Source: Epiperipatus broadwayi (taxonomy: Eukaryota > Onychophora > Udeonychophora > Euonychophora > Peripatidae). Taken from it: a stretch of 64,000 bases of DNA. How positions within the stretch are numbered: position 1 is the stretch's first letter; each line of letters opens with the position of its first letter. A program made the position numbers and the translations under genes. The stretch spans positions 248,001-312,000 of the forward strand of contig JAQFVV010006645.1 of NCBI GenBank assembly GCA_028023455.1, given 5' to 3'. The notes below the pieces were generated by a model. The model saw nothing but the letters and a program-made list of their open reading frames with translations, was not told the DNA's origin and made no database searches. Shown piece after piece: positions 45,120 through 55,895 of the stretch.

Positions 45120-46775
45120 TTAACAAAATTTAAAGTAAGTGTATTACTATTATTAATTACCCCAGCTTTTAGTTTGTTAAATGCATGAAATCTGAAATGA
45201 ATCTTTGTTTATATTTGTAATTAATGCACTCCAGTATCAAATGTGCACTACAAAATGAATGCTTCATGAAGCCATCTATAAACTCTTCCAATTACATTAA
45301 GGTTGAAATGGAATCCAAAGTTGGAGATGATATATAATATCTTCAGCATAATTTTTCCTCTTGCCTCATCATGCAGAAGCTGTGTAAATATGATTAAACT
45401 TTGCCAAACAACCAACTAATTTTAAATATTGCCCCAAATTTTTGCAATTAATTGGTGAGATGTTGTGATCAAATCAATTAAATGGGTACTTTGATATTAT
45501 TTCTGCTATGATGTATTAATCTGATATTTCAGTCCGGTAATATTTATTGAAAATTTTTATTTATGATGTCATGGCAACCAAGAATTCTGATATAAAATCA
45601 TGTCAAATAAACTCACCCTTTCTTTTCCATTTTTAGAAGATATTAAATGGTTCACTCTGCTATAGTGACTTTCCCTCTTCCCCATAATATAATATATCTC
45701 TCGCATAATTTGTAAGTAATACAGTTTTATATTTAAAAATATATTTACTTTATATATGTTTTTTTGCTAAAATCTTGTAGGCTTTTTTTTAAAAGAAAAA
45801 TATTTAAAATATAATATTAAACTTTCAGCAAATGTATCACATTATTTATAAGTATTTTATTTATTTTATTTAAAAATACAGTGATAAAAGTTGTTATATT
45901 TGTGTTTATTGTTTTTTTTTTTGCTAAACTTTATATACATTTATAGTTAAAAATTGTTATATTTGAGGGTTTTTTTTTTAAAACAAAAGTTAATTAAAAT
46001 ACAAGAATAAACTTACAGTTTACCATTTTTTATTTTTTTTTTTAGGCTAAAAATATAATGGAAATCTAAAACTTTGTTACAACTCACCATTTAAAACATG
46101 CTTCAGAGTTTTTTTTTCATATTTCTTTCTTTTTCTATAGTAAATATATTTCTCCATCATTGGAAAGCACATATTTTTTTTAGATTTGAAGTTTGTTATT
46201 ACATGTGGAATATGATGGTGCAAATTACCATAGTATGCCTGAAGGTTAAAGGATGGCTTTGATAACACATAATATCATACCAAAAAGGCACAATTCACAA
46301 GTACCTGTTGTATTTAGTATTGTAATATATTTTTTCCATAATGAATATATATTTCCATTATTTGTTTAGATTTAAACTTTCATATTATATGTGCTATGAT
46401 GTATTACTTCCTGTAACATATTATTCTAAGTTTGCAGTATGTTTAAAATAACCCCTCCATGGGATCTGCAGACAAATTTTATCAATTAAGTTTGTCTTCA
46501 CATTCTTTGGAAGTGTTATTTTAAACATATCAAAATCTTACAGTAATATGCCATCGGAGTAATATATGATAGCAGGAATAACACCAAAGTATCATTAAAT
46601 GTACCTACTTGTTTTTATTTTTGCTTATGTTTCATTTTTTACATTTTGTGAAAACAAAATCTATATTTGTAACTATTTTTGATTCTTTAAAACGATATCA
46701 TGTCTAGAAAATCAAGTGATGTAAGATGGAAAGCAATCTATTCAACAACATTCTTGCAAGTAAGTCTTAAAGTTA
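45120..46775. other. No gene; T-rich repeats
   Basis: The region 45750-46060 has repeated long T-runs followed by GCTAAAA/CTAAAC words, suggesting a diverged tandem structure. Two similar segments at 46130-46215 and 46320-46400 share TAGATTT..A..TTT and ATATGATG/CTATGATG. No coding signal assigned. Confidence 0.4.
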
Positions 46776-46779
46776 TAGC

Positions 46780-46990
46780 CTTAATATACATTACTTATTA
46801 ATGTTTATAACTTAGTACAATAAAAGCATTTTTAAAATCAGATGACACAGTTTCATGGATATTCCTAAAACATTCCTATAGTTATGATGCTAAAATCCTC
46901 ACAACATATTTTAAAGCATCTGCACATAATTCATTATGACCTATAGCTTTTCCATTTTAAGGTTACTAATAACTGTTTGGATATCTTTGA
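46780..46990 (-). pseudogene. LINE reverse-transcriptase N-terminal fragment
   Basis: The minus strand reads NGKAIGHNELCADALKYVV, then RILAS, a stop, and SSDFKNAFIVLSYKH. This matches the opening of LINE RTs (NGKAxGxDxIxxEALK ... LPxDFKxAxIVPxYKK). About 65 residues are recognisable and interrupted by stops. Strand and position are consistent with it being the upstream part of the relics at 43.7-45.1 kb. Confidence 0.55.
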
Positions 46991-47035
46991 CCAGAAATAA
47001 GTGGATAGATAATTATTATTAAAAACTATTATCTT

Positions 47036-47265
47036 AATTAAACAGGCAAAACTCTCCATACAGTAGTACCACCCTGTGCCAACCAGAGTAATCAATGAAT
47101 TCCAGAAGGTGTGTGCATAAAATCCTTATCTAATGCCTACTCATGCAACATCCCCAGAGTAGGCACTAGATGGGGATTTCATGCACAAGCCTTTTGGCAT
47201 CCATTGATTACTCTGTTTGGCACAAGGTGACACTACTGTATGGAGAGTTTTGCCTGTTTAATAAC
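47036..47265. repeat. 230 bp palindrome, shortened member of the 20 kb family
   Basis: AAACAGGCAAAACTCTCCAT at the left is mirrored at the right end. Arms share CAGAGTAATCAATG.ATKCC and TAGTGCCTACTC with the 20044-20610 element. The arms meet at CATCCCCAGA, so the hammerhead-like core found in the 20 kb member is deleted here. Confidence 0.85.
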
Positions 47266-47274
47266 AGTTATGTG

Positions 47275-50200
47275 CTAGCATAAAGAGATGGTGATCATGG
47301 GATGTTTAGTGGTTTATCATCTCAATTCATTTATCATTATTAAAAGGATTATCAAAATACTCTTTTTATTTATGTCATGTCTCTTCACTATTATTGAAAA
47401 GAGTATCATATTTATTTTATTAAATTTATGATACAGTTTTTCAAATCCAATGCAAACAAAAAAGAGATAAAATGATCACATTTTGCAAATAACTTCATCT
47501 ACTTTGCAGTTTAGTACTATAACATATCTTTAAATTCTTTTGTCAGCTACTGTATTTTGGCTTTAAATTCTATATTGTTTATAGAACTACACATTCTATT
47601 TATTATTTTCCCAAGCAGAAACTTTCATACGTTTTAATCAAGAACTAATAAGAACTTTTCTTTTTGTGAAACCAATAATTTTATAATATTCTCTTTAAAA
47701 AAATTTCATGTCTCAGTAATATCTGTTGAAATTTAATTTGGATGATAGTTGATTCTAAAGAACGAGCATCAATTTTCTTATCAGCATCCTGATAGGAAAA
47801 TTTCTCCTTATTTACTATACTATAACTTATAAGACATAATGTCTTTGAACATGGGTACATTAAAGTTGTTGTAGTTATATTTTTTCTAAACAAAATATTC
47901 ATGTAAGAAACTAACTTATGCTGTATAAAAATTTAATAAAGGTAAACCATTTGGATACTCAGAGCCAATACTATTGTTTTCAGTAACTTTGGTTAAAATT
48001 TACTGTTTCTACCAATGAAGTGTTTTAAAATCTTCAAAAAGAAGAATTCACTATGTTAATGTTATTTATTGTAGTAACACTGTCCCACAAGAATTAAACG
48101 TTTTCTTTTTTTTTAATTTTCTAAATCTAATAATGAGCACAGGAAATATTGTGTAACAATTTTTTAATAGCATCAGTCAATTGATATATTTAGAAATTCC
48201 AAAAAATAGAAAATATCAAATTAGATCTAGCAATAACCCCTTTTCAACTGATGATATGTCTTCTCAAAAAAAAAAAAACAACTTATAAACATATATTTAT
48301 TCAGTTAATTAAATTTTCTTTTTCTCCTTACTTACAAATATTTATCAACCTTAGGTTTAAATAATTTAAGCTAAAACATCAATGAGTGCTAAAATAAAAA
48401 TAAAACCTTAATAAAAAATTTCTAAAGTTAAAAAAGGAGTATGGGTGTATGAGTTTGCATACCCAAACATATATATTGTCAAACATTTACATCACATGGA
48501 AATACCCATACATGCATAATTAAAAATAAAAAAAATATTGAGAATGATTTTGTTTTAATACAGTGTTTGTAATTTTATAATCTTAGGTATACATAGAACT
48601 TTGCGTCATAATTGTTAAAGCATTTTTCTGATTTATTTATGATCATGAAGTCAAATCTTGGTAGGTTAAAATTTGAAACAAGTTTAAGATTGACTTTCAG
48701 ATAGCACTTTATAGCCAATCTAGACTTTCAATATCAGTTGATAAATGGGGTTTCTAGCTATTCTTAGCTAAATGTTAAAACAAGAATAGCAAATTATTAA
48801 ACCTTTACCATTGAATAGTTGTTACAATAAGTAAAGGCTTCCTTTATCATAGATTATATATGAGATTGATGGAGAATGTCTTTATCTTGAATCACAGCAT
48901 ATAGTTTTAATTATATATGCATGTATTTGTGTCTAATTAATTGGGAAAAAGTAAGAAATTACATTTTCACAACTAGTTCTAAAAAAAATCATCTTTGATC
49001 AATCTGTCACATTAGTGCTCCAAACATTACTTGACTTTTTGACCTGTTCCAGCAATTGGTTATATGATTATTTATTCTTATAAAATTTGCTTACTTATAT
49101 ATCGTTATTGAAGAGTACTCATGCACTGTATGGTTTAATTATCAGTAAAATGATGACTTCTGGTATTCAAAATTCATGTATCATGGATCTAACTCTATCG
49201 CATTCGATGCTGAAATTTCTTATAGACTCCTGAGCAGTAATTTACCATAAATTATTTTTCGTTGAATGCACATAATAATAAAGTATTTTAACTAATGATG
49301 ACTAACGATTAGTGTTTAATTATCGTATTGGTGGTATTAATGTTATTTGTTTCGTGCAATATTGCACTTAAACTTAATTTAAAATAATAATAATATTTGA
49401 TTTACGTAAAGCAAATATATTCTAACTGCAATTTTCTTACCTACAAAAGTTTATCTATCTATTTCAGTAAATAATTAAAAAATATTCCAATTTTCTGACA
49501 TAATAGCAAAATATTTTTGAAAAATCTTGATTAAACTCTTAACAATTGTATAGTTTTGTTACTGTAGTCGTAGTAAAAAAAAAAAAAAACCTTTAAAACA
49601 GCTACTTTCTTTATTTTAAAATAAAAAAGAATCGATTTTCAACCCATTTAGATTTATTTAAAATTACTTAAATTATTGATGGCCAGTATCTAAAAAAGAT
49701 CTTTAAATTTAATTTTAAAGAGGGTAGATTACTTTAGACTTGTAATGTTTTGAAGAGAATCACACTAGAAAGCTAAGAAACCAATCGTACAAGTAAAATC
49801 AATAATTCTCGTTAATATTAGAACCATCTCAGACTTGTTAATGGTTTTCAAATAGAAAAGGGTAGCAAAAAAAATTCTCTTTATATTGGAAAGATGCAGA
49901 CAATGTTTTTAAGTAATGTATTAAATAGACTGGATCTGAATATATATATATGAGTGTGTGTGTTGAAAATGCAGGTCAGATAATCTGAAAGTCAAGATTT
50001 TAGAAATCACAATCCAGTTTTTATATAACTACTGATTGGAGAAAATTCACGACGACATTGTGGTTAACATATATTTCTACCATTTCCACTCTTTGATGTT
50101 TGAATCCAGATAAAATTTGGAAACTTTTTCAGATTCCAAACAAACTCAGAATTTTACTTTCAAATATTCAAACCTATAGTCAACTTAGTTAATTTTCCAC

Positions 50201-50395
50201 TTATTAGATATCTAGGTAAACAAAGCAAGGGAGGAAAAACATAAATTAACACCATATAAATAAGTTGGTTAGTAGTGTTTTGTTTATGATTTATTGAAGA
50301 AAATTCAGCGATCCTTACTATGTAAATATGTAACATTTGCATTATGGCAGTGAATTAAAAAAAAAACTAACGGCTTAATTACTTCCGAATTCATA
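47275..50395. other. No recognised feature
   Basis: AT-rich sequence. A 73-codon minus-strand frame at 47681-47902 has protein-like composition but no recognisable family. Confidence 0.45.
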
Positions 50396-50399
50396 AGAA

Positions 50400-50459
50400 G
50401 TTTGAGGGCTAGAATCGATCCTGGGATTCCAAATTGGATACCCTAACACTGTACCAAAC
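50400..50459 (-). repeat. tRNA-like sequence (SINE head candidate)
   Basis: Minus strand GTTTGGTACAGTGTTAGGGT resembles an A box, AATTTGGAAT could be an anticodon loop (TGG), and GGATCGATTCTAG resembles a B box. GTTTGG and TCAAAC give a short acceptor stem. At 60 bases it is too short for a full tRNA. Confidence 0.4.
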
Positions 50460-50589
50460 AGGCATTGAATTAAATAATAATAATAATACATAATAATAAA
50501 TAGTCATTCAAAAATGAGCATAACTATTCTAACTTCAAAAAATAAGAAGGACAAAAGAAGGGGGAGAGAGAGAAAGAAACTACTTTAAA

Positions 50590-51500
50590 AATGAGTTTTC
50601 TGTTGACTACACAAACCAATCTCTGAACCATAAATACATCTACATGTAGAACATTCTGATTCAATTTTCAGTTTACTTGTTTTGTTATGATGTTTTTAGT
50701 TTCTCTTTTCTTTCTGAAATATATCATCACCATTTCCATGCTCTCCAATGTATTTCCTCCCAATGAATTTGCATTTATTTAGAATATCTTTGAGATAATC
50801 CTCATAATGTAGAGAGGGACTACCTCTCTTATGACACTCATATTCAATATGTCCAATTAAATAAAAGTATCATTTTACAAGTAGACTCAATACTATCACA
50901 TTCAGCATGCAAATTAAAGTATTTATAATAAAATCAATGTAATTTGTTTAAACAAATAAAAAAATTCCTAAGCTTACATGTTTAAGATATCAGATAATAT
51001 CCATCACAATTTTAATTCTATCTAGAAATTTTAAAAATTACGTTTTTTGTTTTTTTTTTAAATTTTTTTACTTAACATGTCTCTTTTAATGTGGCCATCT
51101 CAAAAGTCTTCATGATATAAGTCACAAACCACAAGATGAGATATTATTTAGACCTTTTCAAGGTTAGAAGGCTGTTCTTTAATCTTTCTCATTTTTTTAA
51201 ATACATCTTTTGTTTTTTACAAAGTAGTTGCTATTTTCTAATTGGCAATAAATGTTAATTAGATATTTGTTACACTTTGCATAGCATTAAGATATGTAAT
51301 AAGTTTCTTATTATTTGATTGACATTTCTTAATATTTTCTAATGTTTTCTCTAAAATTTCTATTGCTTTATAATCAATAGATGTTGTTTTTTTATTATAT
51401 GTTTATGTGCAGTGTTTACTGAATCAAAAATATTTTTCAAATGCATGTTAATAGAGACTAAATCCATACTGTTTTACTCATATTAAGTCATGTGACTTTC
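50590..51500 (-). pseudogene. LINE relic, RT motif A to C-terminal Cys-His end
   Basis: Minus-strand pieces in order: MHLKNIFDSVNTAHKH near 51430-51480 resembles RT motif A (FxDxxKAFDSVNHxxL, catalytic Asp lost). ECHKRGSPSLHYEDYLKDIL near 50800 resembles the RGRPxLRYxDxxKRDL segment of LINE C-termini. ECSTCRCIYGSEIGLCSQQK near 50630 resembles the terminal CxxCGRxxxSRIGLxSHxRTH motif. Frames change between them. Each match alone is weak; the order supports the call. Confidence 0.42.
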
Positions 51501-51689
51501 AGAAGTCAATCACTGACTTGGAATCTGCAGCAAGCTAAATTTTGAAGACAATAACTAAGTTCTTTATTTCTTTTATGTAGAATATAGCATATTAATTAAA
51601 GAATTTCCCTGGTAAGACTAAGAATATAATCAGCATTGAGGCTATTAAAAATATACTTATGCAGTACTTGTGAGATTTTAAGTAAACTA

Positions 51690-52125
51690 AGATGACAATC
51701 CATATTTTTGATAAATATACAGTTTTGAGGGCTTACCACAATGGCAGCCTGTATTTTTGATAAATATACAAAATTAATGTTAAATTAAAAAAACAAAACA
51801 AATAAACTCTGATAAATTTCATTAACAATCATTATTTCAATTCCCCCCCCCCAAAAAAAAAAAAAACATTTACAAAATTAATGTTAAATTTTTTTAAAAA
51901 GGGCATAAATTGTGATAAATTTAATTGACAATCTTTATTTCAAGTTTTTTTCCATTTACTTCCCAAAGATGTGTTAGTTATATTTACAAAAAATAAATGA
52001 AGGGCATACAATTTCCAAAGATGTGTTAGTTATGTTTTCAAAAATGAGTGAAGAGCCTACAATCTCCTGAGAATGTGTTAGTTACAGTGCACCATGTGCA
52101 GGTTGTGCAGGGAGGCGCCCAAACA
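51690..52125. repeat. Short tandem repeats, two kinds
   Basis: ACAAAATTAATGTTAAATT plus the following GATAAATTT..TTRACAATC occurs at about 51768 and 51872. AAAGATGTGTTAGTTATRTT occurs at about 51965 and 52017, with a third partial unit (AATGTGTTAGTTACAG) at 52073, a period of about 53 bases. C and A runs lie between. Confidence 0.7.
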
Positions 52126-52129
52126 CCAA

Positions 52130-52625
52130 GATAATTAATAAAATTTATATGTAAATAAAACTGTTTACATTTTCAAATGATTTCATCATTAGAAATGTTC
52201 CAAATGTAAATATTTTTTATTTAAATATAAGAGGAATACTTCTTTACTTAAACTTATTTGTAACAATTACCCGGGCTTCGAATTTCTAGGCATGAGCTCG
52301 AAATATACATATATACTCTTATCATTATGCTAAACTGAATGCCATTTTGTTGTGATAATTAATAAAACATATGTAAATGTTTACATTTCTGAATCATTTT
52401 AGTCCTAGAAACACATTTCGATTGTAAATATTTATTATTTAAACATAAGTAAAATATTTGTTTACTTAAACTTATTGTAGTAGTTGCTCTAGCCTCGAAA
52501 TATATTTCATATATACATTACCATTGCACAAAACTGAACAGGCCGATGTCTTTTCGTCACTATAATTAATAAAATTTAGATGTAAACAAAAATGTGTAGA
52601 TTTCCCAATCATTTTTATTTAAATA
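52130..52625 (+). repeat. Satellite-like tandem repeat, about 215 bp unit, 2.3 copies
   Basis: Units begin at about 52130, 52354 and 52561 with ATAATTAATAAAA..TATGTAAA and continue through TTTACATTT, AAATGTAAATATTT, TTTACTTAAACTTATT and CGAAATAT. Divergence between units is substantial. The third copy is partial. Confidence 0.7.
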
Positions 52626-52773
52626 TCCTAATTTATATAAAAAGTAATATATTATTATATTAATAATAATTTATTTGAAAATAAACCGTATTTTAAAAAT
52701 GTTGCCTCATAATTATAGTAATTCAGCATATGATGAAAGTATCTTTATCAATAATGTTTTACAAGTTCTAAAT

Positions 52774-52845
52774 AAGTTGTTCACTTGGGAATAGAGTCAG
52801 TCCACTTCTGAAATGTTATGTCTGGGTTCGATGCTGGTTGTGTTG
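52774..52845 (+). repeat. tRNA-like sequence (SINE head candidate)
   Basis: TTGTTCACTTGGGAATAGAG resembles an A box region, and CTGGGTTCGATGCTGG contains a near-consensus B box (GGTTCGATGC) at suitable spacing. The anticodon region is unclear. Confidence 0.4.
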
Positions 52846-53432
52846 TTTTTTTTAGTAATATTATCTTTCTTTTTTTTTTGTTATTATTATCCCATATTAC
52901 CCTTTTACATGTTTTATTAAATAGCTTTTCCTATTTTTAATAATGATACTATCCTTTTTTTAATGCAATACCAGCTTTTTACTTGTTCTCTAGCTAAAAA
53001 CTTATAATTAATTCGTAATCCATACTACCATGCAAATCTAAGCAAAACAAAATATTTAATTCTTAATAGCTTCTAAAAATGTATTGAATAAACAATCCAA
53101 GCATGAAAATTTAAAATTCTTTCCTTAAGTAAATCCTAGCTAAATCTTTAATTGTCAAACTGTATAATACTGAAAACAATTTAAATTTTTAAAAAAATAT
53201 TTTATCATTTTTTATATTGACTTATTTTTCTTTCTATCTTACGACTAATTATTGTTGTTGAAAATATAGATATTTTATATATTTATCTAATTTTTCATAA
53301 TTAATAAATTTATAATTTGTTCTCTTTTTATCTGTTATCAAGTAATTAATATTTTATCAAAGAATGTATTTTTTGGTATAGGATAGTATATATATTTTAC
53401 TTTAAACACTTGATTGCAAACTTTGATATATA

Positions 53433-53472
53433 AACTGATGTTTTGACTAACCTGCAATATTCTTCAAAGTTA
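53433..53472 (-). ncRNA. Hammerhead-like relic, PLE terminal type
   Basis: Minus strand TTGAAGA, TATTG, loop CAGGT, TAGTC, AAA, ACAT, C, AGT. It matches the 27.47 kb motif (same CAGGT loop) and shares the flank AGTTTGCAATCAAGTGTTT. The core is decayed at both CpG-derived sites. Confidence 0.45.
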
Positions 53473-53489
53473 TGATACATTAATAAATA

Positions 53490-55890
53490 AAATAACATGA
53501 TAAATTAATATGAAACAAATAAATAATAAGATGAAAATAAAAAAGAATGAGCAGAACAAAATATAGATAAAATTAAAATACCAATATATATATATAAAAT
53601 AAATAAAATCAGTTAATAATAAAATAAAACACCGAGATTAATTGAAATATAAAATGTATGCAGAATATATAGGTATATCAAATGACTATAACACCATGCA
53701 GATCTAGAGAAGTAATAGAAAGGTAAACTCTTGAGATGAAGGTTAATGGATCATAGTTTAACTTTATAATTTCTGATCAATGAATTTCATATAAATTCTC
53801 AAGTAACAACAATTGACTATTTTTATTGACTACAGTTATGTAAATTTTTTAAAAACATTTTTATTTAAAGTTTAAAATTTGAATCATACTTGTTACAAAC
53901 TAACCAAAAAATAAAGCACTACTATGTAATACAAATGTTATCAGTAATACTTACTATTAAAATATCTGTGAATAAAAAATTAATTGTTCAAATAATTTTC
54001 TGTGAAATTTTTAAAATATTCATTTAGCATTAACTAAATGTATATTTGAAAAGTTAATCATTTAGTTACTTGAAAAGTCTTGTAATATTCATCCACTACA
54101 TGTGACAAATTGTATTTCTATCTAGGAAATTTTAACTCTTTAACTCAAGGATTTAAACCTTGAATTCAATATTTTAGCATGGTGAAGAATGAAGATTTTT
54201 TTTATATAACTAATATCCCACAAGGGTTCTAGATCTGTTTCCAGAAATGTGAATTCCATATAAGTCAATGAATAGGTACACAAGGAGTGCATTTATAAAG
54301 TAATCGCAGCCACTAGTGTTTACAGTTTTACACATATTTTTAAAGCTGCATTCCAGGAATTAAATTATTACACATTGTATACTCTTTATGTACAATCACT
54401 ATTTCAGTATTTTAATTTCAACAGAGCTTTATCCTCCACTTTGTATAAAATTCATATTGTGTTATATTAATAGGTTAAATATAATATATATGTATATCTG
54501 ATTGTGAATAAATTCAAACTTTATAATTTAATAGATCACATTTATATAACATAAGAATATTATGGAAAAAAACATTTTAAAAGCATAGATGGTTTTTCCT
54601 TTGATTTTTAAACATTTAGTGGTGGGGTATTTATGGGGTAGTGAATGTCAAATCTATATATGTATTAAGACTAGTTCCTGCCACCATATTATATACATAT
54701 GCTGACTAGTTTTTAATGATGTACATATATTGTAACTATAAAAAACCTGAGGACAGCTTGAATATGTTTATATTACAAAGATGCATAAAAAAAGTTAATA
54801 AACAATCATATGAACTGACTAATAAATATACAAACTGACATTTGCATATATGTGTGCACACAGTGTCACTTGAGTAAACTGCCTAAAAAAGTTTTAAAAA
54901 AATTAGTTTATGCATTTGGTCATATTTTATAAATTTATGTGAAATAATAATGATAAATTGCAATGTGAAGAAAGAAAGAAAAGTAGTCTCAATACATGAA
55001 AGAATTTGAAATTACATAGTTTCAAAGAAATTTAAATTTGAACCTTTTCTAGCTTACCTTTCCTGAACTGATTTTTAAATAAAATTCCCACAATTTTATA
55101 GTAAAACTGAATGGCAAAGTTAAATATAATATTAAAATTTTGGAATTAATAATATTTTAGAAATTATCAAGCTATCCTATTTCTAATGCTAATTATAATT
55201 TAGTTTAAAAATATAATAACATGAAACATGAAATTAATAATCGAAGAATATAAATTATAAAAACAAAATAAATTGAGTGCCAGTTCATTTAATTAAAATA
55301 ATCAATAAATGTTTGTTGAGACATTAACTTAAAACTGATGTAATTAATGAAATGTAAATAAAAAAATTGATAAAATAAGGTCATAAATTATAAAGATATA
55401 TAGATGTTTGTTTATGCTTAACTAACTGAATAACTTAATATATCTATTGCAAAATGTAATTATGTAAAGGGTTTTAAATTAATATTATAATATATTTAAT
55501 GAAACAAACTATTGTGCATGCACAATAGCTTGAAAGGCTGATCTTTAATGAAACAAAATAATCAGGAGATTCAAATTTTAATCAACAAAACAATAATAAT
55601 TCGTTAACAAAAAGAAGAATATATATATATATAAAGAATAATAACATAATATATTTCAATCAATGAATATATAAAAATAATTTTATATTATATGTCTTGT
55701 AAAATTCTTAACTTGAATAATCATAAATGATGTGAGGACAATATACTACTTAACCAAAAAAAATATTTACCTATATTATTATTAATAAATAAATAAATAA
55801 AATATTAAATGATTAAGTCTTGTTTTTTAATCCTTTTACTATCTTAAAAAAAGAGGTTTAATTTAAATACAATCATTGTTTTACAAATAT
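53490..55890. other. No gene; small palindrome at 55508-55530
   Basis: AT-rich. CTATTGTGCATGCACAATAG near 55510 is a perfect 20-base palindrome, followed by CTTGAAAGGCTGAT, which is shared in reverse with 40.8 kb. Confidence 0.45.
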
Positions 55891-55895
55891 ACTGA

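Noticed and set aside
52260-52310. CATGAGCTCGAAAT as a hammerhead core in the 215 bp tandem repeat
   Set aside because: There is no CTGANGA, and no helix II could form between GAG and CGAAA. The second unit deletes it.
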